Shown here one piece after another: positions 12,002 through 25,100 of a DNA stretch of 64,000 nt (position 1 is its first letter; the number at the start of each line of letters is the position of its first letter). The DNA is taken from positions 41,032,409 to 41,096,408 of the forward strand of contig NC_060065.1 of the NCBI RefSeq assembly GCF_020283565.1. Reading direction: 5' to 3'. A program made the translations under genes and the position numbers. Under the pieces are notes generated by a model. It was not told the DNA's origin, ran no database searches, and saw only the letters and a list, made by a program, of their open reading frames with translations. This stretch comes from Trifolium pratense. Lineage: Eukaryota; Streptophyta; Magnoliopsida; Fabales; Fabaceae.

Positions 12002-12499
12002 ATCCCCCACTTGAATTTAAAAGAAAATTCCAAAATATCGTAGGACGCTTCTAAAAGATTGTGCATAAGCAAAGGTGTCTATGACTTGAACATTTACATA
12101 GCAAGTAAGAGCCCGATTTAATAAGAGTGACACTTGTCTTGAACTCTATCTCGGATTTTTCTCAAACCCGCACACAACCTTTTCTTAAGGTGTATCTTTA
12201 TAGCCCGTGCTTTAATGGCCCTGCACGTGTATCCCAGTTTCATGAACGCTCTAGGAATTCGCCTCTAAATTCCATAGGAACCGGCCTCAGTTCCACATTC
12301 ATATAGGTGAGTCTATCAAGAGTACTCCTGAAGCTTGGTACTCCACTCATACAGAGTATAGATCTCATTAAGAGTTTTATTATCTCATCCTTTCGCTTTC
12401 AGGAATCATGCTTTTCTTATTTTTACTTGCATGATCATCTTTAACTCCTCACAATTTGTTATTACCCATTGAACCTATTTTTTGGGATCTCCAGTCATT

Positions 12500-14043
12500 T
12501 AGGTTGGGTTTCCATCATGAGAAATTCATTTAGGCATTTGTCCCATCTTTCCAGATGTATTATCGACTTCCTCTTTAGCTATTCCTTTCGTCAAAGGATC
12601 TGCTAAATTTTTCATCAGTGTGATCATGACCCATTCTTACAACACCTTTAGAGACTAATCTCACTGTGTTGTGCTTTCATTTTATTCGACGTCTTTTACC
12701 ATTATAATAATGGTTCTCAATTTATGCAATAGCCGCGGTACTATCGCAACGGATCAACACATCTGGCATAGATTATTCCATAAAGGAATCTCAAATTGCA
12801 AGCAACCAACTTGCTTCTTCACTAGCTGTGGCTAATGGTATCATTTCAGACTTCATATTGGATTAAGCCAATATAGTATGTTTCTCTGATTTCCAAGATA
12901 CAATTTCTCTACTATATATTCCAAATATATAGTCACTAATTGTTTTGGAATCATATAATAATGTATTCCAATCTACATCATTGTATCCTTCAAGAATATA
13001 AGAAAATCTCTAATAATAATATGATATGAGATTCATGGTCATTTTTATCTCATGAATCTCTCAATAGCATACCAATGCTAGTTCTTCGGTTTACTAACAA
13101 ACCGGCACAACAGCACCACGACATATGCAATGCTATGACATATAATGTCTGGTCAAGTACAATTAGTGACATACCGAATGCCAATAATGTTTTCATATTC
13201 TGATTGTATTACACTTTCAACAGTGCTCCTCCATAGTTTTAAAACTAGGATCATATAGTATGCAAACAAGTTTGCTTCCGTAAATATATTTCTTTAAAAC
13301 TTTCTCATCATAGTGAGATTGATTTAAGGAAATTTGCATTCATGGATCAATAATCTCAATATCCAAGATTACATTTACTTCGAAATTCATTTGACAATAT
13401 CATCAAATTGTCAAACTTTTCATGTCATTTCATATGGCTTGTTTAAGACTCTACAAAGTCTTATCCAACTTATCGACTTTAGTTTTCATGCCCATGAGTT
13501 AAAAAATATTTAGGTTGTTCCATAAAAAATTCTTCTTCCAATTCACTATTTTGAAAAGTAGTTATAACATCCATTTGGCTTTATGGATATTATTCTTGTA
13601 ATTGGAGAAAACATGTTGAAAAGATATATATTTGTTTTCCTTTCTAAAATTTATTTATATTCATTCAATTTGTACTCATGATGCAAGTCTACTAAATGTC
13701 AAGTCTTATTAGACAATAGATAATTCATCTCATTATTTACGGCTACCACCATAAATCAACATAGAGAATCTATCTCATCATTTACGGCTACAACCATAAA
13801 TCAGCATCCAAGAAAGGCAGTTTCTTGGAGGTTCGTTGAATCCTTTTCTAATCTATAAACCATGTAATCAGGTTTATACTTTTTAGCAACTTTTGCTATC
13901 TTACCTCTTCGAGGTTCTATTACATCTTGTTCGATGTTCTCATTACAACTTCTGATCACTGAAATGTGACCAGGTACAATGCCCCCACTAGAGCCCCCAC
14001 TATTTCTCAATTTTAAAGAGAAATTCATTTTCATAGAAATCAT
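12500..14043 (-). pseudogene. Copia pol remnant (RT/RNase H)
   Basis: On the minus strand a frame at 14043-13801 carries the segment before the copia reverse transcriptase (EPRRGKIAKVAKKYKPDY, then LEKDSTNLQE). Further left the RNase H region shows RCDSTAAIA (about 12757-12724), YNGKRR (about 12715) and the terminal NLADPLTKG motif (about 12610-12580). Stops and frameshifts occur throughout, for example TGA and TAA codons between the RNase H motifs, and the YxDD core of reverse transcriptase could not be found. It cannot make a functional polyprotein. Confidence 0.75.
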
Positions 14044-14997
14044 TTTTTGATTCTATGACCATTTTAGCATTTAGACAACAACCTATAAGCTTTGATGTTA
14101 ATTGTGTATCAACAAATACACATTCATAGGCTCTACTAGTGAGTTAAACTCTCTTGGAGTTGAGAATTTGAACCTACGTCAAATTACTCCAAGTTCAAAA
14201 AATAAGACAAGTTAAATTGTCTTTTCTACAAAATTTCACAAGTGAATTTTGTTCTTGCACTTAGGCACTCTATTTAGCACAAAACCAACCAGTTAATTGA
14301 ATTCCCCCACTAATGAGATACAATGCCGAAATTAAACATGACTGTAACAACTAGCTCGGTAAAAGGTTCTTTATTTTATTTTTTATTTTTTTATAATTTT
14401 TTTTTCGCTTTACCGTTCATCTCAAAAGAGTAAGTTGTAGTTGTTTCATGTGTAATTTCATTCTCATTAAAAAATGTGGGAATCATATTTTGTGCCTTAA
14501 CAAAATGAAGTTACTTGACTTTCTTATTGAACTAATTTTCCATTTCAATTCCAAAGAATTGAAACATGTCAAGAACATCATTTATCACTTTTATTTTCCA
14601 TAAGATTTATGAAAAATAATCTCAACATTCATCAACAAAAGTGATGAGTATCTTTTTCTGTTTTTAGTGTTGTTGTTCAAGACAACAAGCACTTCGTTAT
14701 TTTTCTGATCTTGCTTTACAACTTTTTCTTTCAAAAGAGACAAGTTATCAGACTTTCAAGTGCATCTTCTTTAGACTTTTTATCATTTTTAAACTTGTTC
14801 AATTGTTTCAAATACAATTGAAATATAATATTTCAACACGTTAGCAACTCTTTTATTGTTCTGAAAATATGATTTATTTTGTTGCTAATGTTTGAAGTGA
14901 TTCCCTTTAAACCAAAATGGTTTGCCATAGTCAGCGACATAATAATATGAACCAGTAATTTCTTCGGTAGTCATGGCAGAACGAAACGTCTTAAAAT

Positions 14998-16450
14998 TAT
15001 TGTATTCGGATTTAAAAAATAGTTAAAAAATATTTTTTACAGCCACCGAAGAGATTACTGGGTTGAGTCGCGGACTAGGTCGCTCTCTTTAAGACGTTTC
15101 GTGGCACTGCCCAAAATCGTGCAAGCAGACTATCAGCCACGCCGTCCCCAGGATAAAACAGCCTAGTTACAACTGTATACCGATATGCTACTGCACGGTA
15201 GAAATCGGTCAAAGAATACACCTTCTTGAATGGTACTACAATACCACTCGAATTGATGCTACGACATCGTTCTATGTTTCATCGGTGATTCAGTGGTACT
15301 ACAATACCACTCAGATTGATGCTACAACCTCAATCTATGAATCAACGGTACTACGATACCACATGTGGTACTACAATACCACATGTATTGATGATATTAC
15401 AATATCAATCAATATAATGACACTAAGACCATTCCAATATGGTACTAAAACCATTCTCAAATCAAAGGGATAATGGTACTAAGACCATTCTTTATTTGAA
15501 GGAACTAGTGATACTTTTATCACTCTTAAACCAAATTAACAGTAATAAGGTTTCTCTTTTATTCAAAGCTTCAACTTATAAAATATTCTAATATACACAA
15601 GTAATTTTATTAGAATTAAAAGTCTAACAAGACAATAGAACAAGTTCAATATAGACATATCAAACTTAAAATCTACGAAGAAAGTCCATTATATTCAAAA
15701 CATAATTTAGAGTGAAGTAACTCTCAAAATCATCCTTTATCAAAAACACCATAACATGACTAATATAACCTATATTCTTCATTCATTAGTCACAGTGCAC
15801 GGATATATGAACCGTAAAAGCAGTTACAATCAAATTGACGAAGAAAACCATCAATTGATAAAATCAAAAATTAACAAGTGATCTTATATCAATTAGCAAC
15901 AAGTTTAGGGAATTTATGACATATCCAAATAGATTATTGGCATCACGAAATTTGTCAAGTAAACACCATTGCATGTAACAAGTGAATTCCCATTAAGCTA
16001 AGTGTTAAATATTAAATTGAAAAACAACAAGAATATTTATATAAATGCAGTCAAACTTACTGCCACAGATGCAAAGTGATTTGTTGTTCCCGCAATAGCT
16101 TCAAAACCTTCTTGTAAGGAGTTTGAAATATGATGATCATGAGATGCTTTGAATTCACACTATGTGATTGTTTTTCTCATATTTCTGTCGATGCAAGCTC
16201 CTTTTATTTTATTTTGACACTCATAAGGAGCATAGTTTTTAATATTTTCGGTTACAGTTCTAACATAATTATATCCTTGAATAATGAATAGTAAATAAAT
16301 AAATAATGTTTGTAACCGATGTGAAACTTAATTTATTTATTTCCTCAAATTACATATTAGTATGCTACAACACACTAGTATGTTCTAGTACCCGATATGG
16401 GACTCAATTTTATTTTCAATTCACACATCATTGTGAACTTTGCTCCAACA
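14998..16450 (-). repeat. 5' LTR of the copia element (right copy)
   Basis: The pair of 10549-12001. The junction to the interior reads CCGAATACAATA then ATTTTAAGACGTTTCG on the minus strand, without a primer-binding site. Confidence 0.92.
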
Positions 16451-16455
16451 CCAAC

Positions 16456-17686
16456 CTTATTTTGTATCCAATTGTGAACGATGCTAAGTGTTGGATGACT
16501 CGGTTACATCAAATTTTGTAGTGGAGCCTTCAAAGATCCGTGACATGAATAAAATTTAATTAGGACCATTTTTTTGCACAATTTATACGATTCTAAAGGA
16601 CAAATATCAATGGATTAAAAAGAAAATAAATTGAAAGGGAAGGGGATGCAAACTGCAACAAATGGGTAAGAATAACAAAAAGAAAAGCCAAAGCCCAATC
16701 CAACAGACCCAGCTGAGCTAAGCTTCAAACAAAAAATAAGGGGAACAATCAGGGTTGTCTGATTGATCGACGTCCCTGATTTGATCAAATGATAAAGCAT
16801 TTGGGCCATTAGATTTGATCAAACGGCTGAGATGGGAGGCGGATGGTAAGTGCACGCTTACTGGATCTAAACGATATAAATACTCAAATCCTTCGCATAA
16901 TCTACATTTCCTATTTTTCTTTCTCTCTCTTCACTTGCTCTGTCTCTGTACTCTCTATTCTCTCCCACCATGTTCATCCTCTTGGATGAACTTTCTTGCG
17001 ACGACCACCGTTCGGTGGAGCGCCACCGTGCTGGCCACCGTCTCCACGATCAAAATCCCAAAAAATATTTAAAAATAACCCAAAACCCCATTTTGTTTTT
17101 GTTTTAAACACAAATCAAACAACAAAAATACCAAACAAACCTTAAATTCGAAAGTTCTCAAAAAAGAAAACCTAGATCTTCACATAATCATGCATAGAGA
17201 ATCAACAAAAATAAATGCAAAAAGAAAGGTAATTTTTTTCTCTTTTGATTTTCTTTTATTGTTTTTTCTGACTGTGCTAGGTTACTGCTCATTGATGGAG
17301 AAAATATCTCTTATGATTTTTCTTTATTTTAGATGTTTCTATTTTTTTTAGATCTAAGTAGATTAATACGGTATATAAAATAATTTTTCTCTCTTTGTAC
17401 AAAAATGTTAAATAAAATTATGCAGAACAAAATAATTTCTCATGAATTTTTTTATTTGAATATAGAACTAACTTTTTTTTGTACACTAACTTTTTATCTC
17501 TGTGTAATATGGATCTTCAAACTATAGACAATATTTCAGAAGATTATCTCATACATATCCTCTACAAAACATACAAAGAAAGATTAAGTTTTGAACACCC
17601 TTGTCGCCACTATTCCGGAAATACAACCACTTAATTTGTGTTGTTTTCTTCTCCACTTCCGTCACACCTGCAGCAGAAGCAACAGC

Positions 17687-17721
<35 letters not shown>

Positions 17722-18336
17722 ATCAAAGTTTGCATGTAATTTTTTTTTAAATATTGTGTAGATTTTGTATATTTTTATTGTTTAGAAAAAAAAATTGATG
17801 AAGATTTCTCTTAATATTTATATTTTTTTAGTTTGGATATGGTTATTTTGTTTGATTTAGAGATGTGATGATCTTGTATTTAATATTTGTGATGATCTTC
17901 AATTGGTGCAAGTGGAGGTACAATAGAGAAGTATATGTGTCAAAGGACAATAAATCAATGCAAGAGATAGGGATCACACGAGACACTTGTCACATGATGG
18001 TTGGACAAAGTGGAATTTGGGTTCTTAAAGGAGTTAGGGTTTGCAATTGACATCATACATAATGTCATCAAAGTAGGGTTGCAACTTCTATCTTTTATAG
18101 TAAGTAAAGATTAGAAGAAATGCTAACTATTATTTCTGGATTGCTAGTTAAAGAAAAATATATAGAGTAAAAATATTTTGAAATTTGTGTGGTTAATTTT
18201 TTAAAATAGTAAAAGATAATCTTTTCAATATAATTTTTTTTTTGTTCTTAATTGGTTCCTTAAGCACCTGTTAGTATGATCCATATAAAAAACACGAGCA
18301 CTAAAAAAGTTCGTTTGAATTTTTGTGTAACTAATA
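16456..18336. other. Possible promoter and leader; no gene called
   Basis: Near 16870 there is a TATA-like ATATAAATACTC followed by a pyrimidine-rich leader (TTTCTTTCTCTCTCTTCAC) and a CACCATG at 16968-16974, but the frame after it closes within about 40 codons. A 61-codon frame at 17865-18050 is unrecognised. This could be a captured or decayed gene start. Confidence 0.3.
17680..17721. repeat. (CAA)n microsatellite
   Basis: About 13 CAA units after an interrupted CAGCAGAAG stretch. Confidence 0.93.
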
Positions 18337-18345
18337 TTAAATGTA

Positions 18346-18688
18346 GGCTTAACTACATATTTGGTCTCTTACGTTTATTTTAGGTTTCAATTTGGTCCCC
18401 TACGTTTAAAAAGTATCAATTTGGTCCCTTACGTTTATTTTAGGTTTCAAGTTAGTCCTTTCCGTTAGTTTTGTCACTTTCAACGTTTGAACAGTACACG
18501 TGTCACTGTGTCCAAGTGCCACGTGTCAGTCCACATATGCAAATTGACTGCCACATGTGACAAAATTGACGGAAAGGACTAACTTGAAATCTAAAATAAA
18601 CGTAAGGGACCAAATTGATACTTTTTAAACGTAAGGGACCAAATTGAAACCTAAAATAAACGTAAGGGACCAAATGTGTAGTTAAGCC
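18346..18688. mobile_element. MULE-type MITE with long inverted repeats (343 bp)
   Basis: The two halves are inverted repeats of about 130 bp, starting GGCTTAACTACA. Each half carries three copies of a (T/A)TTTGGTC(C/T)C(C/T)TACGTTTA unit. An exact 9-bp target duplication TTAAATGTA (18337-18345 and 18689-18697) is typical of Mutator-like elements. No coding capacity; the transcript would fold into one long hairpin. Confidence 0.9.
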
Positions 18689-18699
18689 TTAAATGTATT

Positions 18700-19443
18700 C
18701 AATGTTAATTTTTTATATATTTTCAATGCAAATTATTGGATTACAACAATAATATAGATAGAAAGTTTTCCCAGCAGATAAATTTTTTTATGTAAAAGAG
18801 TCAGAAATCGAACTTTTTTTATCGATATATTTTTTTTTTTGAAGAATTTTTATCGATATATTTAAAGGACAAGTTAAATCAATACATTATTGATTGATTA
18901 TTTATTTTCTTACTATGATATATTTATTTTTTATATTCAAGACATCATTGAATATTAAATTATTACGTATTTTTTTTAAAAAAGGTCCTCCCACCCTTCC
19001 ACTCCAAAAGTGATACTAGTGTTTTCTCAAAAGAAACAGTACAAAAAAGAATGAGAAACAAAACGTACGGCAGATAGAGATATGGAGTAAACTTGAAAGT
19101 TGAAGTGAGTTTCCGAAAAACACGGAGGAGATGGAAACTGTTTCTTCTGTCGTTCCAACGAAAATACTTTGGAATCTTTGTTTCTTTTTGGTTCCAATTC
19201 CAAATCCAACAATAACGATGATGTCTCTGCTTCATCGTCAGTAACTTTACTTTTGACTAAATTATTTTGGAATCCAAGTTGCAACAAAGAAGACACAGGT
19301 AATTTGTCACATTTCTTTTTATTATTAATAATTACCATCAATTATTCTAAACTCCAACATGTATGTATTACTTACAAATTATTTACAAGTCTTTGATTTC
19401 ATATGTGTCTTTTTGTTTTTGTTTTTGACTCATTTTGTTTTTA
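18700..19443. other. Intergenic; unexplained open frames near 19030-19396
   Basis: Overlapping frames on both strands (104 codons on minus, 75 on plus) cover 19027-19396, somewhat less AT-rich than the flanks. No family was recognised. It may be a gene fragment or retroelement debris. Confidence 0.2.

Positions 19444-19503
<60 letters not shown>
19444..19503. repeat. (AAT)n microsatellite
   Basis: About 20 AAT units. Confidence 0.96.
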
Positions 19504-19559
19504 TGGCAATATTGTAAATGATCACTTGTATTTTTTAAAATAAAACATAAAATTAATTA

Positions 19560-19686
19560 CTCCCTCTAAACAAAAAATTATTTTCTTAGCTTCATCGGAA
19601 AACGGGTGAATCTGGCCTATAAATATAGATCAGTTTTTCAATAAATATAAAAGTGATTTTTTTGCATATAATAGTAACGGAAAGAG
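19560..19686. mobile_element. Stowaway-like MITE (127 bp)
   Basis: Starts CTCCCTCTAAAC and ends with the degraded complement (GTAACGGAAAGAG), flanked by TA on both sides. Confidence 0.55.
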
Positions 19687-20144
19687 TACCTCTTTTATTT
19701 TTTTGACAAACATAAAAATTATTTCTTATCAAATAATGAATCCCCATATTTTTTGTTTATATATGATGATAGTAGTATAAGTATTCATTTTTTGTTTATA
19801 TATAATGAATCCCCATAGTTTTTATATTGGTTAAAAAAAAATTATCTAGTAAAAAAAGAACTAAGATTTTTATAGAAGAACTAAGATTATTTATCTTTTG
19901 TTATTTAATTTAACTATGAAGTTGGACAGCTGTTCAAATTTTAAAAAATTAAATTATCTAGTTGAACACTAAACACACCCTAATTATTTAGAAATTTTGT
20001 CTCGACATGAAATATTAACAGTTTTTAATGTTGGTTGTTGGGGAATGCCAATTTTCAACAACAAGCTTAGTCTTGATCTCCTTCTTTCAACCTAGATAGG
20101 TTTTAATTTTTGTTCCCATTTTCATAATTATTGAGCTACAATTA

Positions 20145-22100
20145 ATGGAGAATCGACATCTTTCAAATTGTAGAAAGCAAATTATGGAACAAGAGTTAAT
20201 TAGAGGACGTGACACAGCAAATCAATTACTTGAAGTAATTGTGAACAAATTGAATATTAATCTTCATCACCATGGAGATTTAGAAGGGTTAATAATACCC
20301 TTAGCTCAAGATCTTGTTAACAAGGTACTTAGATCATTCACAAATACTCTTTTTCTTTTGAATACTAATAATGATGTCTTTAGTGATGAGGAGGTTTTGC
20401 CTATTACTATCAAAGATTTGTCAAAGTGCCCAAAGCTTGAAGAAACAGATCATGAAGCTTGCAAGAATTTTAAAATTCAAAGGGGGTGCTACAAAAGAAA
20501 GTAAGAATTGGTTTAAATATATATGGTCAATATTGTATATTTATAATTATATTTTTGTTATAATATTTGAATTATATATGGTCTCCTTCATCTTGATTCT
20601 TGAGAATTTATATAGTATCATGATATACATTATATATGTAAAATATAAAATGTAAGTTTTATCAACAGTACAAAGTATACAATTTTTTTTGTCATGTATA
20701 AGAGAAACATTCATTATATGAACAAAAATAACAATACTATTATATTAAAAAAAAAAATAACAATACTAAAAATAAAAAATCCACACTTTATGTATATAAA
20801 AAACACATTTAAAAACAGGACTATTTCAAAACACTTTATAAAATAACAATTCTATGAACTCTTAGTGTCGCAATAAGAGCGAAACTTCACCAACAGTTGA
20901 ACATGAAGAATCAATAACCTGAAAACCTGGACTCCCAAAAGCCAAACATATAATACAAAACAGGGTAAGTTTATATTTATGAGAAATAATACATACATCA
21001 CTCATATAAAGTTCACCACATCATTTACACATTAACAAAGCAACCAACGCATAAGTTAACCACATCAAATAGATATGTAAGGAATTCCTAGATGCAATCT
21101 TAATACATGTCATACCAGCCTACTCAACAAATTTAGATATCAGAGGTTTGTTACTGAAATTATCCACACACCAAATCTCACCTGATACATGTTATTGACT
21201 CAATAATGATGTATCAAACATCAATATACATGACTAACACACCTACACCACCATATTTTTGGATATCCAGAGTTATGTTATTGACAATTATCCTCAACAC
21301 CATTTCAGCACCAATATATTATTCATCTACTCGTTCATTCATAAATTATTAACGAAATTCATGAATAGTCATCACCTTTTTTTTAGGGTTTTACCCAAAA
21401 AGGGAGCCCTTCCAAAAATTCTAAAAAAGGCCTGGGTATTACAACAGGCTAATCATTAACCAATTATCACATACCAACATTCATATTAATTATCAAGTTT
21501 AAAGGAAAAGATTTGAAAACCCACCAAGGATACATAAGGTAATTTTTTGTTTCTGGGCAAATCTTGCTCTGGTTCAAGGTTATGATGCATCGGTTTAAGT
21601 TTATTTCTGGTTTCCCAGAATTATCTGCTTGCATTAGTTCAAGATTGTGATGCACCGATTCAAGTTTTCCAAAAAACCCTTGCATCGACTCAACTAGCAG
21701 CTCAAAATACTATCTAGTCTTCCCAGAATTCTCTTGCACTGGTTCATACCCTGCATGCATCGGTTCTAGAGCTGTCAAAGGGGTCGGCCCGGTCCAGCCC
21801 GACCCGGCCCGAGGGGGCCCGTTCATATAAAGGGCCTGGCCCGTTAACTTCGTGGCCCAGCCCGCCTAGCCCGGCCCAATAAATAAAAGCCTATATGGCC
21901 CGATGGACCGGCCCACTAATTTTCAGTTTTTTTTTTTGAAAAAAAAAACAGATTCTAGTACTAAATTTATTTTATATCTAAATATCCCTATATTTTCTCA
22001 CATAATCTCCCAAACAATAATATCATCCTCTTTATCCTCATCAAACAAACAAACAAATCTCTAACAAATAATCTCATCATAATCCAAAAAGTTTTTTGCA

Positions 22101-22132
<32 letters not shown>

Positions 22133-25100
22133 GCGGCCAGTGTCAGTTTGTGTGATCCACATTTTCTATTTTGCCTTATGTTATGGTGAGTTTGTTAATA
22201 AAAGTTTTTTGCTGCCCAAAAAAAAATTAAGGGTATTGTTGTTATTATGAAAAGTTCACACCAAATTTTTTTGTATCCTCTTTATACATAGGTATTGATT
22301 TCCACCTCGTATCTCAGTATTTTATATCTACTTCTAATATAATCAAATTAATTACTACCAAAGTTACTAATTTATCCTTAGTAGTTTTAACTATATTCCA
22401 AGTTTTATATCCTTCATTGTAATTTCACAACAAAAAAATATAGAAAGAATATAAGATAAATACAATAAAAACATGATATGCTTAGAAATATGAATAAAAC
22501 AGATTATAGATAGGAACAAAACACAAATAATAACAATAAAACGATAATTTGTTTTAAAAAAAATAATAAAACGACAAAACTAATAAAAAAGATTATATAT
22601 AATTTATGCGTAAAAATAGGATCAAAATATAACAATAAAAAAATTATAGAATTTTTTAAAATATTTTTTAAGGGGCCGGCCCAGAAGCCCGTGGGCCGGC
22701 CCATGACGGCCCATGAAAAAGCCTGGCCCGATAAGGTCTGGCCCGATAAGGCCCGGCCCGCTAAAGTCTGGCCCGATAAGGTCTGGCCCGATAGGCCTAA
22801 TAGGCCGGCCCAATAGCCCGACCCATTTTGACAGCTCTAATCGGTTCACGACTTCCATGCAAGTCATGCACCGGTTCAAAAATGGTTTATGCATTGGTTC
22901 AAATGCAATTTTTTGCATTTTTTAAATACGAACTCAATCCCATATTCACTTCAAAAATTCAATTTTCACCCCATAAATCCCAAAAACTTTGGTAATTAAA
23001 CTCATATCAAATTCACACCTTTAAGTGCTCATAAATCAACAACAAACATAATCGAATACATGAATTCACTTAGAATCCATTTCATTTCAACATATTCAAT
23101 GAATAACAAAACAAGGCATAAACATGGATTTTTATGTATAGAGCTTTCTCTCTCTACTTGACTCTTTTATACTTAGGTCACCACCCATCTCCAATTACCA
23201 AAATAACCCTCAACCTAATGGGCCTATAATGCTCATACCCCTCATAAATGGGTCACACCACTACTACTAGCCCAAATAATCAAAATCACCATTAAAGCAG
23301 CTAACCAAACATCTTAGCATGCTACATAATTAATTCAAAATAAAATAATAACATAAATAACATAAATACTTGTGGCAAGTGTGAGTTAAGTCCTACATTG
23401 CTTAGAAAAGTAGGGGTTGAGCACTTTACTAGTGAGAGGACCCATAAACCTAACACCTTAAGAATTTGGGTTAAAGTGTGGTGTCCAACTCACTTGTAGA
23501 GTTATTCTTAAGCACAATGCGAACGATCCCCCCGACTTCTCCCTCGTGACCCAACAAATATGAAATCGGGGTGTTACATAACTTACTTCACACTTGCCAC
23601 AACATTAAGCTACCAAAAATTTCCCCTTTCATGTGGTATATGCACACTTCTATAGGATCCATTTACTCTGATTCAATCCCAATTTGTAGGATCCATATAC
23701 GCTTCACATCCATGCGGACAACGTTGGCACATTACCATTTGGTACTAATCTTATCCATTCACTCATTTCTTTCATGCTCTTTCTCTCATGTACATTCAAC
23801 ACTAATCTTAATCATTCACTCATTTTTTTTTCATAAATTAATCACCCTTGGATGAGAAAAAAAAGAGAGGACTGGACCAAAATGGCATGAAAGGATCCAA
23901 ATTCGTGCGTGGTAAGAAGGTATAAGGAACAAGATGAGAAAGAATGAGTTCACAAATAAAAATGATGAGAATGAATAAAATGAAATGCCACCTTGATAAG
24001 TAATTATTTTAGATGGATTAAAAACATGTTGAAACCTCTCTATTTGCCCTTTTTTGTGCAAGTAATTACTTATCAAATTAAAACTATCCATCATGATATT
24101 TTTTTTGTTTCTAATTTCAATATGGTTCTATTTCCTTTTAGTATTGCATTGCCAAATGAATGAAATCAATATTTTTCTTCTATTAATTTCATTAATTGAC
24201 GTCTCAATTAGAAATTTGACAAGCTCAACTTAATAGTATGATCATGATTTTTAAATCTTGGAAAAAACTTCAAGTTTTTTTTACATGTTGAGGTATAGTC
24301 ACATTTCATTTTATGTTAATCCATTTTTTTTTAAATTGTGAACATGTTGGATTAAATATCATTTTTCATCTACTTTGATTACTAAAAGTCTTACTTGATA
24401 ATTCAAAAAGGTAAACTTTATTGTAACTGTTTGCCTAAGATCATTGGATATTATAACTTTGATGTAATTTAATGTTATTGATTTCAAATTTTGTTTAATT
24501 TAATTCAGAAAATTAGAAGTTATAGTTGTACAAAGAAATATGATATTTATTAACTGATCAGTGTTTCATTTTCATAAGATCAAATGCAATTACTTGGGAG
24601 AAGGATAGCTCAATTTTGATTGAAGATGGCTATGAATGGAGAAAGTATGGACAGAAAAAGATAATGAATGCAAAATATATCAGGTATATAATATATCTTC
24701 ATTTTCTCTCCTTCATGATTATATTCAAATGAAGTGTCAGTGTCGGACAAGTGCCAGACATCCGACCCGCCTTCAATATAAAATGTCAATTTTAGGGGTT
24801 AGTTTAGAGCAAAATTGAAATTTTTTGTTGGATTATTTATATATTACTAGTAATAGACCCATATACGATAATTAAAATTTATATATCAGTTAAAATTTAT
24901 CCGGTGTATATAGAATTTTGAATAAGTGATGAGGGGGAAAATTTGAATTTGAAATTTGGTTAGACATTGGGAAAAGCAAAAAGATGTCACATGTGTTTGT
25001 GGCTTAGATAACTCAGTTTCATTCAAACTGAAAAAGATATAAATAACTTAGTGGCTTGGTTACAATGTAGAATCTAGTTTGATAAAACACTTTTTCACTC

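Larger units (their letters stand above)
10549..16450 (-). mobile_element. Ty1/copia retrotransposon, recent but defective
   Basis: Two 1,453-bp direct repeats (10549-12001 and 14998-16450) flank a 3-kb interior. The target duplication is CCAAC (10544-10548 and 16451-16455). Read on the minus strand the LTRs begin TGTTGGAGC and end CCGAATACAATA. A polypurine tract AAGTGGGGGAT abuts the left LTR (12002-12013), which sets the orientation. Reading both LTRs side by side I found no difference, so insertion was recent. The interior retains pieces of pol with many stops and no recognisable gag. No tRNA primer site (TGGTATCAGAGC) was found next to the right LTR. It probably moved, if at all, with enzymes supplied in trans. 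Confidence 0.9.

Noticed and set aside
10836..12054. Open frames of 62-65 codons, repeated at 15285-16521
   Set aside because: They lie inside the two copia LTRs and are duplicated only because the LTRs are; no coding features.
22622..22925. Gly/Pro-rich open frames on both strands (GPIRSGP repeats)
   Set aside because: They come from the GGCCCG subterminal repeats of the hAT element.
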